From assembly GCA_947571775.1 (NCBI GenBank), contig CANOZK010000003.1, positions 1-64,000 on the forward strand: a DNA stretch of 64,000 bases. Reading direction: 5' to 3'. This DNA comes from an uncultured Lachnospiraceae bacterium (GTDB taxonomy: Bacteria > Bacillota > Clostridia > Lachnospirales > Lachnospiraceae). Shown piece after piece: positions 51,335 through 60,461 of this stretch (its first letter is position 1; every line of letters starts with the position of its first letter). The position numbers and the translations under genes were made by a program. The notes under the pieces are model-generated. The model did not search any database, was not told where the DNA came from, and saw only the letters and a program-made list of their open reading frames with translations.

Positions 51335-52172
51335 GTTCAAAACAGGAAAAACGCTTCGGCGTCTGGATGCAATGCTGGAGGCGGCCATCAATGGAACCTT
51401 CCAAGAGGATAATTATGACGAAACGGAGCTGTCCAGGTTGGAATGCCGCTGGAAGCAGTATCTAACCATATCCGGGAAATCTTTAGAGCAGGCCAGACAG
51501 GAGCGGGAAAATATCAAAAAACTGGTTTCCCATATTTCCCACCAGACGAGGACTTCCCTCAGTAACATCCTGTTATATGCAGAGCTGATAGAAGACCAGG
51601 CCGAAGACGAGGACAAAAAGACGTTGGCCAAGCAGATTTTGGAGCAGACGAAGAAGCTGGAATTTCTTATTCAGGCTTTGGTAAAAATGTCCCGCCTGGA
51701 TACGGATGTATTTGAGATTGTGCCCAAGCAGCAGCCGATTCGACTATTGGTGGAACGGGCTGTGGAGGAGATGATCCCAAAAGCTGAAGAGAAGAAGATC
51801 CAGATTCTATGCGATTTACCAGAAAATGCAGAGGCGGTATACGATTTGAAGTGGACGGCAGAGGCTCTGGGTAATATTTTAGACAATGCGGTAAAGTATT
51901 CTCCAGCAGGGAGCAAAATCATCGTGGAGGGAAAGGCGTTTGAAATCTACACCTGTATTTCGGTAAAGGATGAGGGAATCGGTATCCGGGAGTCGGAGCG
52001 GGCGCAGATTTTCGGAAGGTTCTATCGGAGCACACAGGTGCAGCAGGAGGATGGCATTGGCATCGGCCTCTACCTTGCCAGGGAAATCCTGCGCAGAGAA
52101 AACGGCTATATCAAGGTACAGTCTAAGGAAGGGGAAGGAAGCTGTTTTGGGCTGTATCTTCTCAAAAGTTAA
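51327..52172 (+). CDS. Membrane-less sensor histidine kinase
   Basis: A 281-residue kinase without any membrane helix: a short N-terminal helical region, a phosphoacceptor box LVSHISHQTRTSLSNILLYAELI, N-box NILDNAVKYSP, and G-boxes DEGIGI and GIGIGLYLAREIL. AAAGGA precedes ATG 51327, inside the response-regulator gene. It resembles the cores of Bce/intramembrane-sensing kinases minus their two helices, so it must sense through a partner or in the cytoplasm. A strong terminator follows. Confidence 0.93.
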   Translation: MFEFKTGKTLRRLDAMLEAAINGTFQEDNYDETELSRLECRWKQYLTISGKSLEQARQERENIKKLVSHISHQTRTSLSNILLYAELIEDQAEDEDKKTLAKQILEQTKKLEFLIQALVKMSRLDTDVFEIVPKQQPIRLLVERAVEEMIPKAEEKKIQILCDLPENAEAVYDLKWTAEALGNILDNAVKYSPAGSKIIVEGKAFEIYTCISVKDEGIGIRESERAQIFGRFYRSTQVQQEDGIGIGLYLAREILRRENGYIKVQSKEGEGSCFGLYLLKS

Positions 52173-52187
52173 AAGCATTTGTATTTC

Positions 52188-52234
52188 AAAAACAGAACTT
52201 TTCCGTAAAAAAACTGGAAAAGTTCTGTTTTTTT
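52188..52234. terminator. Bidirectional terminator between kinase and rfbD
   Basis: AACAGAACTTTTCC (52191-52204) pairs with GGAAAAGTTCTGTT (52216-52229) around 11 bases, with A/T runs on both sides giving U-tracts in either direction. It ends the two-component operon and the long leftward polysaccharide operon. Confidence 0.92.
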
Positions 52235-52248
52235 GTATATTCTTGAGT

Positions 52249-53094
52249 TTATGGCTGAATCAATTTCAGATACCGTTTCAGTGCGTCCTGCCAAGTAGGG
52301 AGCCGGCGAAAGCCTGCGGTATCCAGCTTGTTTTTTTCCATGCGGCTGTTATGCGGGCGCTTGGCCTTGGCCGGGTATTCGTCTGCGGAGATCGGAACGA
52401 CCTCCATGTCAATACCCGCCTGGACAAAAATTTCTTTGGCAAATTCATACCAGGTGCAGATTCCCTCGTTGGTGGCGTGGTAAATGCCGTAGCGATCCTT
52501 CTCCATCATATCGACTAAGAGCACGGCCAAATCGCGGGTGTAGGTGGGGGAGCCGACCTGGTCGCTGACCACGGTCACCCGGTTGGTCGTTTTTGCCTTA
52601 TTAAGCATGGCCTTGATAAAGTTGTTGCCGCTCACGCCAAACACCCAGGCAATGCGCACAATGTAGTATTTATCCAGATATTTCTGAACGGCTTGTTCCC
52701 CCAGATATTTGCTTTGTCCATAGACGTTTAAAGGATGGCAGGGATCTTCCGGCTCCCAGGGGCGTTCCCCTTCTCCGTCAAAGACATAATCGGTGCTGAT
52801 GTACATCAAGGGGAGATCCAGCTCTTGGCAAACCTTGGCGATAGATTCCGTCCCGTCTGCGTTGATTTTTGTGCATAGCTCTTCATTGTCTTCCGCGGCG
52901 TCTACCGCTGTGTAAGCGGCGCAGTGGATCACGCCGTCTGCTTTTGCCTCTTTTATCACCCGATCTACGGTCTTTGCATCGGTGACATCCATCTCTTCAA
53001 TGTCCACGCCGACGCCCTCGTGTCCCCGCAGATCCAGCTCTTCCATCACGTCGTGTCCAAGCTGTCCTTTCACACCGGTAACTAAAAAACGCAT
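52249..53094 (-). CDS. rfbD: dTDP-4-dehydrorhamnose reductase
   Basis: A 281-residue SDR-type enzyme, last step of dTDP-L-rhamnose synthesis. NAD(P)-binding start LVTGVKGQLGHDVMEEL, the motifs HCAAYTAVDAAEDN, YISTDYVFDGEG, catalytic Y-x3-K in VYGQSKYLGE and RIAWVFGVSGNNF are all typical. It is the last gene of the leftward polysaccharide operon, 25 nt after the second glycosyltransferase. rfbC and the start of rfbA lie at the far end of the operon; rfbB is not in the window. Confidence 0.96.
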   Translation of the reverse strand: MRFLVTGVKGQLGHDVMEELDLRGHEGVGVDIEEMDVTDAKTVDRVIKEAKADGVIHCAAYTAVDAAEDNEELCTKINADGTESIAKVCQELDLPLMYISTDYVFDGEGERPWEPEDPCHPLNVYGQSKYLGEQAVQKYLDKYYIVRIAWVFGVSGNNFIKAMLNKAKTTNRVTVVSDQVGSPTYTRDLAVLLVDMMEKDRYGIYHATNEGICTWYEFAKEIFVQAGIDMEVVPISADEYPAKAKRPHNSRMEKNKLDTAGFRRLPTWQDALKRYLKLIQP

Positions 53095-53119
53095 GATTTT
53101 TTCCTCCTTTTTGCGTACA

Positions 53120-55579
53120 TTAAATCCGTTTCAGTGAAAAATTCTGGCTATCCAAAGTCAAATTCGGGTTGTAATAGGGATCGCCCTTGCGCAGGATATC
53201 CGGCCAGCGTTTTTCAAAAATAGCAATCTCTTGGTTGAAGCGGGCCACTTTCTCCGGCGTATCCTCCAGTCCTCGAGACTTGGATTCAAAATGATAGAGT
53301 TCGGCATAGGGATTGTATACAATCAGCTTACCCGTCCGGCGCACTTTCATACAGAAATCAATGTCGTTGAAAGCAACGGCCAGTTCTTCACAGAATCCGT
53401 CCACTTCCTGGAAAACTTCCCTGGGAACCATCATACAGGCAGCGGTGACGGCGCTATAATTCTGTGCGCTGATGATCCGGTGGCAGTAGCCGGAATAGCC
53501 CCGCGGCTGCATGACAAAGCAATGGCCAGCGATTCCGCCGAAGCCGATCACCACGCCTGCATGTTGGATGGTATCATCCTCGAAATACATCCGGGCGCCC
53601 ACCGCACCTACATCCGGCCGCATACAATAGCCCAGAAGTTCTTCTATGCAGTCCGAATTGATGACCTGTGTATCGTTGTTGAGGAATAGGTAATATTCTC
53701 CCTGGGCAAACGTTACCCCGTAATTGTTGATGGCAGAATAATTAAATTCTTTTTCCCAGAATATCACCTTTACCGGCAAATCGGAGGCTTCGAGTTCCCG
53801 GTAGTAGTCGAAAGTTTCTTCGAGTTCGCTGTTGTTCTCGATGATGATGTATTCGAGGTTGGTATAGGAAGATTTTTCCGTCAGGGAGTCCAGGCAGCGT
53901 TTCAGATCGTCCCGGTGGTCTTTGTTGGGGATGATCACGGAAATCAGCGGATCGCGATCCCGCAGGAAACGGGTGCGGTACAGCCCTGGATATTCCCCTG
54001 CAAAGACTTCTGCCTTTACGCCAATCCGATCATAATGAGCTTGGACTGCACGCTGTCCGGCCTCGAAGGCATACCGTTTGCTCTCTGGATTTTCCGAAGT
54101 GGAATCCTCATGGCTTCTCCAGTGATATAAGACCTTGGGAATATGGTAAATCCATTCCATACGGCGGGCTTCTTCTACCCCCTCGGTACACCGCAGGATT
54201 AGGTCATAGTCCTGCGCGCCCTCGAACTCTGGGCGGAGCATTCCCACCCGATCCAGAACATCCCGGCGCACTGCAAACAGGTGACAGATATAATTAACTG
54301 TACACAGTAAATCCTGGTTAAAGTCCGGCTTCATATGGGGCTGGAAGAACTGATGTCCGTCCATGGACATTTTATCCTCGTCGGAATAAAGCATCTGGAT
54401 CTGCGTGTTCTGGTTGATGGCTTTTACGCACTCATAAAGAGCGTTGGGAGTGATCTGGTCATCGTGATCCATAAATGCTACAAACTCTCCGGTGGAAGCC
54501 TCTATGGCCGCGTTGGTATTTTCGGCAATCTTCAGCGGCTGCGGATGGTGCAATACCCGTATTCGGGAATCTTTTTGCTCCCACTGTTTTAAAATTCCGC
54601 GGATGGGAGAGTCCTCCCCGCTGCCGTCTGAAAGGCACAGTTCCCAGTTGCCGTAAGTCTGTTCCTGTACCGACGCAATCATCTGTTCCAAATATTGCGG
54701 CGGTGTACGGTAAAGAGGTACTATGATACTGATTAGCGGCTGGATTGCAAAGGTGGTTTTTCTCTGGCGTTGCAGTTCTCCAGGACTGGGCAGGTGCTTT
54801 TGAATCCATTTTTGATACACAACGGGCCGTTTGGATACCTGTTCGAGTTTTCCCACGCTTTTGGCAAACAAGGCGCTCAGGCCGTGGGTTTGATAATAGT
54901 GGGCGGCTTTTTTCGCATATTTGTGAACTTTTTTTTGTAAAATGACGCTGCGCTTTAGGCTCACCGGATAGACGGCTTTGCTCCGCTTGGAGCGGAGAAC
55001 CAGATAAATAAAGTCTCCTTCCAGGTCTTCCAATTCTACGAAAAATCCGCATTTGTCTGAAATCGGGCATTCTTTGAACATTTCCTCGACATCGACCCGG
55101 ACATTCCTCTGGACGTTGCAAGGGATGGGCTTTTTGTCCTGGTCAAAGACGCGCACGGCCACCGGGTCTGCATCCACAGCCCAGCCCCGTAATTGACACC
55201 GCTTTTGCGGGCCGACGATTTCCTCTTCAATAAAATATTGGGGCCTGTTCATGCGGGCTGCCAACTCTGCCGCCCGTATGGTGAACCAGCGGATGCGCTT
55301 GCTGCCCTGCACCGCATAAATCGTCAGCTTCTTATAAGAAGCGATGCGCTCTGGAAGCTTTACGCTTACAGTCACATTTTCCCCTTTGACCAGATCCAGG
55401 TCTTTGAACCGCTCCAGGGCGCTGGTATGCTCCCACGGCTCGATCTGCGCCTGCAGTCTGCGCCCGTCCAGGAGAACCAGAGGCTCATGTTCCTTGGGCC
55501 AGTTTCCTTGAAGCAGATATTGATTGGGGGTTAACAGGTCAAACCGTTCCCGTTTGACCTCAAAGAACTCTCCTGACAT
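53120..55579 (-). CDS. Large glycosyltransferase with two GT2 domains (second copy)
   Basis: An 819-residue cytoplasmic polymer-building enzyme. Residues 1-280 hold beta-rich modules of unknown function; GT2 domain A (about 282-535) has ISIIVPLYRTPPQYL, the DxD-type FMDHDDQI (371-374) and YSDEDK. GT2 domain B (about 543-790) has ISVIIPNKDHRDDLKRC and LFLNNDTQVI. Two active sites suggest that it adds two different linkages. It is paralogous along its full length to the 842-residue enzyme immediately upstream (11 nt). With dTDP-rhamnose genes in the operon, rhamnose is a likely donor. The beta modules may bind the growing chain. Confidence 0.9.
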   Translation of the reverse strand: MSGEFFEVKRERFDLLTPNQYLLQGNWPKEHEPLVLLDGRRLQAQIEPWEHTSALERFKDLDLVKGENVTVSVKLPERIASYKKLTIYAVQGSKRIRWFTIRAAELAARMNRPQYFIEEEIVGPQKRCQLRGWAVDADPVAVRVFDQDKKPIPCNVQRNVRVDVEEMFKECPISDKCGFFVELEDLEGDFIYLVLRSKRSKAVYPVSLKRSVILQKKVHKYAKKAAHYYQTHGLSALFAKSVGKLEQVSKRPVVYQKWIQKHLPSPGELQRQRKTTFAIQPLISIIVPLYRTPPQYLEQMIASVQEQTYGNWELCLSDGSGEDSPIRGILKQWEQKDSRIRVLHHPQPLKIAENTNAAIEASTGEFVAFMDHDDQITPNALYECVKAINQNTQIQMLYSDEDKMSMDGHQFFQPHMKPDFNQDLLCTVNYICHLFAVRRDVLDRVGMLRPEFEGAQDYDLILRCTEGVEEARRMEWIYHIPKVLYHWRSHEDSTSENPESKRYAFEAGQRAVQAHYDRIGVKAEVFAGEYPGLYRTRFLRDRDPLISVIIPNKDHRDDLKRCLDSLTEKSSYTNLEYIIIENNSELEETFDYYRELEASDLPVKVIFWEKEFNYSAINNYGVTFAQGEYYLFLNNDTQVINSDCIEELLGYCMRPDVGAVGARMYFEDDTIQHAGVVIGFGGIAGHCFVMQPRGYSGYCHRIISAQNYSAVTAACMMVPREVFQEVDGFCEELAVAFNDIDFCMKVRRTGKLIVYNPYAELYHFESKSRGLEDTPEKVARFNQEIAIFEKRWPDILRKGDPYYNPNLTLDSQNFSLKRI

Positions 55580-55590
55580 ATCACATTCCT

Positions 55591-58119
55591 CTACTTTCTA
55601 TCCGTGATATCTTCGATTTCCGGCAGGGTATCCTCTTCTCCTCTCAGACGGCAGTCTGGGCTGTCCAGGGTCAGGTTGACGTTGTAATACGGATCTCCTT
55701 TTTCCAAGATTTTGGGCCATTTGCTGCTGAATAGGCGGATTTCCCGTTTCCAGCGTTTTTCTTTTTCCGGGTCTTCGTCCTCCGCGCCTCTGGACGCCGA
55801 CTCATAATGATAAGCCTCCACAAAGGCGTTGTAAACCACCAGTTTTCTTAAGTCACGCACTTTCAGGCAATAGTCTACGTCGTTGTAGGCGATCTGTAAT
55901 TCCTCGTCAAATCCTCCCGCCTGTTCAAACACATCCTTGGAGGTCATCATGCAGGCGGCGGTGACTGCACTTAAGTCTTGCGTACAATCGGCCTTTCCGG
56001 CATAGGTGAAAATCCCGTTTCTGGCTCCCCGCAGCACATGTCCGGCCGGGCCGCCCAGACCAATGACGACGCCGGCATGCTGAATTCGATTATTTGGATA
56101 GAGCAGTTTTGCGCCGCAGACGCCTACGTCTTGCCTTTGGCAATAACCCAGCATTTCTTCAATCCATTCTGGCGTGATGATTTCGATATCGTTGTTTAGG
56201 AACAGCAGATATTCCCCGTCGGCACGGCGCGCGCCGAAATTGTTGATCGCGGAATAGTTAAATTCTTTTTCCCAGGTGATGACCCACAGGTTGTCATGTT
56301 CCTTCTGAAGCTGTTCGTAATAGGCGAAGATTTCTTCCTCAACGCTGTTGTTTTCCAGAATGATGATTTCAAAATTGGAGTACGTCGTTTTTTCATAAAT
56401 TGAGGCAATCGCACGCTGCAGATCTTCTTTGTGATCCTTGTTGGGAATCAGAATGGATACCTTGGGATTGCCTTTGACCGGAAAGGTAGTGCGGTATCTG
56501 CCGTAGTAATCCGTCATCGTGACTTTTGCCTCGATGCCCAGCCGCTGGTAATGGGCGCGGATGGCTTCTTCTCCGGCCTTGTAGGCATACATCTTGCTGG
56601 CCGGGTTGCCTGCCGTGGAGGCCGGATGTGCGCGCCAGTGGTACAGGGATTTCGGCACATGGTAAATCTTGCGGGCCTGTTCGCAGCAGCGCAGGATAAA
56701 ATCAAAGTCCTGAGCGCCGTCGTATTCGCTGCGGAAATGGCCGACTTGATCGACCAGGGATTTCCGCACCAAGAAAATATGACAGATATAATTGTTGCTG
56801 CGCAGAAGATCCAGGTTGAAATCCGGCTTAAAATGGGGATCGTAAAGGCTCTGGCCGTCCATGCTGACCTTGTCCTCGTCGGTGTAAACAATGTCCACCT
56901 GGCGATCTGTGTTGAGTGCTTTTACCATCTCGAAACAGGCGTCTGGCGATACTACGTCGTCATGGTCACACAGCATAAGAAAGTCCCCTTTTGCCATGGC
57001 AACCGCCGCGTTGGTATTCCCGGAAATGCCCTTGTTTTCTTTTAGTTTCTGGTAGCGGATGCGGGGATCTTTGCGGTAGTTCTCCCGGATAAATTCCCGT
57101 ACCTGATCGTTGTCGCTGCCGTCTGCCAGGCACAGTTCCCAGTTGCGGTAGGTCTGCTTTTGAATGGAATCCAGCGCATCTTTCAGGTATTTGAGCGGCG
57201 TGTTGTAAAGCGGGATCACAATACTGATTTTCGGGCTGTACGGGAACTTGTACCTGCGCTGTCTGTATAGCTCTTGGCGGCTGGCGCTGTGCCGTTTCAG
57301 CCATCCATGCTGGCCGCTGGAATAGGGATCGATTTCCCGGTTTAGCTGCCGGAGAAAATTGGCGACTCCATATTTCTGAATATAAAGTTTATTCTGATGC
57401 ATACGCGGACGGCTTACGGCATGAGCCAGCCGGCCCCGCTTGGAATTGCGGTAATACAACTCTCTTATGTTAATCCGGCATTTCTTCTGGCTCAGATGAT
57501 TTTCAATGACCAAAAAGATCCAGTTTCCGGGAATCTGATCCGCGGCGAGGGAAACTTTGAATCCGTAGTCATAATCTTCTTTTAAATTCCACGCCTCGCT
57601 GAGATCTTGGCGGAGCAGCCGTTGTAGTTCAAAGGGAATGGGCTTTTTTTTCTCATCTACCACAGAAATTTTTTCTTCCTCGAAGATATCCAGAATCCAT
57701 CCCTGTAAAACGATCTGGCCGCCCCAGGGGCGCACCGTATCCAGTTTGTATTTGAGCGTCCGCCCGCCGTATTCCTCCCGGATTTGAGCGGCGGTTTTTT
57801 CCCAGAGAATCTTCTGCTCCACGCCCCGCACAGCCAGCACCTGGAACGTGCTGTCTGTCTCCCAAAGCCGATCCATGCCGGGAATGGTTAGGACAAAGCC
57901 GACTTGATCGGAGGAAATGTCCGACAATTCTTCGATGCTCTGGATCACATCGGGGCGCGCCTTTCGCTCTCCCCGAAAAGGAATGGGAGCGCCATCTGCT
58001 AGGATCTGGATTTTGAGCGGCGTCGGATCGGCCGAGGCCATCCAGCCGTTGAGAATCAGATCGGTCGGAGCGTCGGGGCGGTATTCTTCGGAATCGATGC
58101 TTGTATATATTTTTTTCAT
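55591..58119 (-). CDS. Large glycosyltransferase with two GT2 domains (first copy)
   Basis: An 842-residue paralogue of the next gene. An N-terminal beta-rich region (about 1-290, with two copies of a module containing 'NGWMASADPTPLKI' and 'QGWILDIFEEEKISV') precedes GT2-A (about 297-550; ISIVIPLYNTPLKYLK, LCDHDDVVSP, YTDEDK) and GT2-B (about 560-810; VSILIPNKDHKEDL, LFLNNDIEII). Its ATG overlaps the stop of the kinase-like gene (ATGA, 58116-58119), which rules out the longer frame upstream. The tandem domains and duplication point to a repeating unit with several linkages. Membership in the rhamnose operon argues for surface polysaccharide synthesis. Confidence 0.9.
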   Translation of the reverse strand: MKKIYTSIDSEEYRPDAPTDLILNGWMASADPTPLKIQILADGAPIPFRGERKARPDVIQSIEELSDISSDQVGFVLTIPGMDRLWETDSTFQVLAVRGVEQKILWEKTAAQIREEYGGRTLKYKLDTVRPWGGQIVLQGWILDIFEEEKISVVDEKKKPIPFELQRLLRQDLSEAWNLKEDYDYGFKVSLAADQIPGNWIFLVIENHLSQKKCRINIRELYYRNSKRGRLAHAVSRPRMHQNKLYIQKYGVANFLRQLNREIDPYSSGQHGWLKRHSASRQELYRQRRYKFPYSPKISIVIPLYNTPLKYLKDALDSIQKQTYRNWELCLADGSDNDQVREFIRENYRKDPRIRYQKLKENKGISGNTNAAVAMAKGDFLMLCDHDDVVSPDACFEMVKALNTDRQVDIVYTDEDKVSMDGQSLYDPHFKPDFNLDLLRSNNYICHIFLVRKSLVDQVGHFRSEYDGAQDFDFILRCCEQARKIYHVPKSLYHWRAHPASTAGNPASKMYAYKAGEEAIRAHYQRLGIEAKVTMTDYYGRYRTTFPVKGNPKVSILIPNKDHKEDLQRAIASIYEKTTYSNFEIIILENNSVEEEIFAYYEQLQKEHDNLWVITWEKEFNYSAINNFGARRADGEYLLFLNNDIEIITPEWIEEMLGYCQRQDVGVCGAKLLYPNNRIQHAGVVIGLGGPAGHVLRGARNGIFTYAGKADCTQDLSAVTAACMMTSKDVFEQAGGFDEELQIAYNDVDYCLKVRDLRKLVVYNAFVEAYHYESASRGAEDEDPEKEKRWKREIRLFSSKWPKILEKGDPYYNVNLTLDSPDCRLRGEEDTLPEIEDITDRK

Positions 58120-59483
58120 ACCTGTTTTTTCCTTTCCAGAAGCCTGCGGTATGTCCGGTAAGCCTTCCATACTTTGGTACTTTCCATTTCCCGAATCCGC
58201 TGGCGGTATTTTTCACGGGCGGCTGCGTGCTCCCGCGTTTTTTCCAGATATTTTTCCATCACATATGCGTCCGCCTGGTGTATTTGCAGTTTGATGCGCA
58301 GATATTTGGTCCCTTTTGGGATTTCCGGGATGATAATCTGGGGGTCTTCTTTGTCAAAATAAACAGCGTCTTTTTCCAGGCGGTGTCCGTTGGAGGTGAA
58401 TTTTACGGGAACTTCCCGTCCATCTTCATAGACGCAGCACAGTTTTTCCAAGAGGCAGATGCCTGGCTCCATGCCGGGATCCAGGCGCAGGGCCTGTATG
58501 TCTTCGGGAATGGCAAAATAAAACTCTGAAAATCCGTTGTCTCTTATCCAGAGACAGCAAGTGTCTTCCTGGGAAAATCCGTTTCCCCGATCGTAGAAGA
58601 TTTCCAAGGAGTGGTTGCGAATCTTATAACGCTCGGTTTTTGCCATACTGTCCAGAGACAGCTTTCCACCGCAAAATCCCAGCTCGGTAAACATTTTGTC
58701 CAGTGATGTATGGCCGCGGTTGATATACTTTTGGAACGACTGTTCCATTGTTTCATAGACGATCTCCTGATCTTTTGTAATTCCTGCCCAGGCGAACAGA
58801 TCAAAAGCTTCCAGTCCGGCCCGGTTGCTTCCGGTTCGGATATAATAATGAAGGATTCGGTAGAGCAGGTAGGAGATGGGAATCGGGAAATCAAAACACC
58901 ACTCGCAGTCGATCACCGTCATGGGTTCCCCCAGAATCACATTGCTGCAGATCAGATCGATATTCGTAATGGGAAGGCTTTTTATTTTCATGTCTGCAAT
59001 TTTTGCCAAGAGTTCCTCGTCGCCTTCTCTGTGCAGATCTTCGTCTGCTTCCATTGTCTCTTCCTTGTTCCAGAACACCTCCCGGAATCGATCCGTGATG
59101 GTAAACGGGATTTCAGGCAGTTTTTCCAATGGTTTTTGTACTCTTTTGATAAAGACTTTTAATTCTTCTGCCGCGGCTTCCTCTTGTCCGGCGGCCAACA
59201 GGCCGTCCAACAGTTCTGCAAGCGTTTCTCCCTGGACGTATTCCAGCTCAATGCTGCCGTTTTCCAGCCGTTTTCCCTGGTTCATAGCAAAACCTTGTTC
59301 TTTGTAAAGCCCATCTAGTTCTTCCTGCCAGCGGCACAGATTTCCCAGATGTTCTTTCGCATCGGGATGCATGGGAACTTTCTGCACAGTCCGATTTCCG
59401 TTTTCATCCTGCCAGATGTCTGTGCGTATGGAGAAACAGTCCGCCCGGTCGTTGGAATATTTGGTAAAAATCAGTTTTTTCAT
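58116..59483 (-). CDS. Kinase-like phosphotransferase with C-terminal coiled coil
   Basis: A 455-residue protein not recognised as a named family. The first 230 residues carry the hallmarks of an APH/choline-kinase-like fold: VQKVP (Lys35 as the beta-3 lysine), a hinge IELEYVQGETLAEL, a catalytic loop DLICSN (Asp176, Asn181) and the metal-binding IDCEW (Asp192). Residues about 290-400 form a beta-rich module. Residues about 405-455 are a basic predicted coiled coil (MEKYLEKTREHAAAREKYR onward). It sits between a methyltransferase and the glycosyltransferases, with ATGA overlaps on both sides. This resembles the kinase and coiled-coil ruler parts of WbdD, which caps O-antigen chains; a capping role here is inference. 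Confidence 0.72.
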   Translation of the reverse strand: MKKLIFTKYSNDRADCFSIRTDIWQDENGNRTVQKVPMHPDAKEHLGNLCRWQEELDGLYKEQGFAMNQGKRLENGSIELEYVQGETLAELLDGLLAAGQEEAAAEELKVFIKRVQKPLEKLPEIPFTITDRFREVFWNKEETMEADEDLHREGDEELLAKIADMKIKSLPITNIDLICSNVILGEPMTVIDCEWCFDFPIPISYLLYRILHYYIRTGSNRAGLEAFDLFAWAGITKDQEIVYETMEQSFQKYINRGHTSLDKMFTELGFCGGKLSLDSMAKTERYKIRNHSLEIFYDRGNGFSQEDTCCLWIRDNGFSEFYFAIPEDIQALRLDPGMEPGICLLEKLCCVYEDGREVPVKFTSNGHRLEKDAVYFDKEDPQIIIPEIPKGTKYLRIKLQIHQADAYVMEKYLEKTREHAAAREKYRQRIREMESTKVWKAYRTYRRLLERKKQV

Positions 59484-60457
59484 GGCTGTTCCTCCTGTTC
59501 CAGAATCACAAGGAAAGAGTTGGAAAACTGCGGCAGCAGGCCGTCTTCAATCAAGCTGGCCAATACTTTTCCCTCAGAAAATGACTGAATGCGTTCCCGG
59601 TCAAAATTCGGGAATTCTTCGAGCACATCTCCCGGCTTTGGAAGATAATCGTCCGAATAAATGACCATTGGGAATTTATAGTCCGGGAACGGGTAATAAA
59701 ATTCGGTCTTAAAATTCCCGGCCTTGCGGATGACCTCGCACAATCCCGGACGGGAAAACGTGCGCACGCCCTTGGAATTGGGATAGCCTTCTAACCCTTC
59801 ATAATAAGTACCGATGTGATCTTCTGTCGCGCCCGCCCAGTATTTTAGGCCGATCCGGTTCTCAATGGCGATGACAATTTGTCCGCCGGGTTTTAAATGG
59901 CGGGCGGCTTGCCGCAGCATTTCCACATAAGGGTCCTCTCCTCCAATATAACCCTGGGAGTATTCAAACACGCCAATCAAAGTGATGTAATCGAACGTGC
60001 CCAGTTCTTTTTCAATGTCCTGGTAATTGCCCACCAGGATATCAATATTGTCCCGATCTTGGTTCCGGTAGGCGTTGATGTGGCTGCGCCGTTTGGAGAG
60101 TTCCACGCAGGTGACGCGCTCGGCCATTTCTGCCAAAGCGCCGGTGATGGCCCCGCAGCCAGATCCGATTTCCAGGACGGTCTGCTCCTTGGTGATCGGC
60201 ATCCAGCTTACAATATTCTGGCGGATTTCGGAAAAATGGTACAGTATGGGCCAGCCTTTTGCCGAGAAATTATTCTGTTCCAGTCCTTTTTGTACAATGA
60301 CCTGGTTGTACGTATCTTTTGGACACTCCTTGGCGATCCGAAGAAGTTCTTCTTCGATCTCTCCGTCGCTGTATTGATCCGCTCCGGGATACCATTCGTA
60401 ATTCAGGGTTACGCCCCCGATTTTCTCTGTTGTTTCGGATTCTTTTGATGTTATCAT
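59480..60457 (-). CDS. SAM-dependent methyltransferase of polysaccharide operon
   Basis: A 325-residue class I methyltransferase. Motif I is VLEIGSGCGAITGALAE (about 94), followed by VTCVELSKRRSHIN, FDYITLIGVFEYS and LKPGGQIVIAIENRIGLKYWAG. GTGGAG at the end of wzt provides its ribosome-binding site (start 60457), and its stop overlaps the kinase-like start. Position between Wzt and the kinase suggests methylation of the polysaccharide or of a phosphate on its end. Related proteins occur in Lachnospiraceae glycan clusters, but the acceptor is unknown. Confidence 0.88.
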   Translation of the reverse strand: MITSKESETTEKIGGVTLNYEWYPGADQYSDGEIEEELLRIAKECPKDTYNQVIVQKGLEQNNFSAKGWPILYHFSEIRQNIVSWMPITKEQTVLEIGSGCGAITGALAEMAERVTCVELSKRRSHINAYRNQDRDNIDILVGNYQDIEKELGTFDYITLIGVFEYSQGYIGGEDPYVEMLRQAARHLKPGGQIVIAIENRIGLKYWAGATEDHIGTYYEGLEGYPNSKGVRTFSRPGLCEVIRKAGNFKTEFYYPFPDYKFPMVIYSDDYLPKPGDVLEEFPNFDRERIQSFSEGKVLASLIEDGLLPQFSNSFLVILEQEEQP

Positions 60458-60461
60458 GTAT

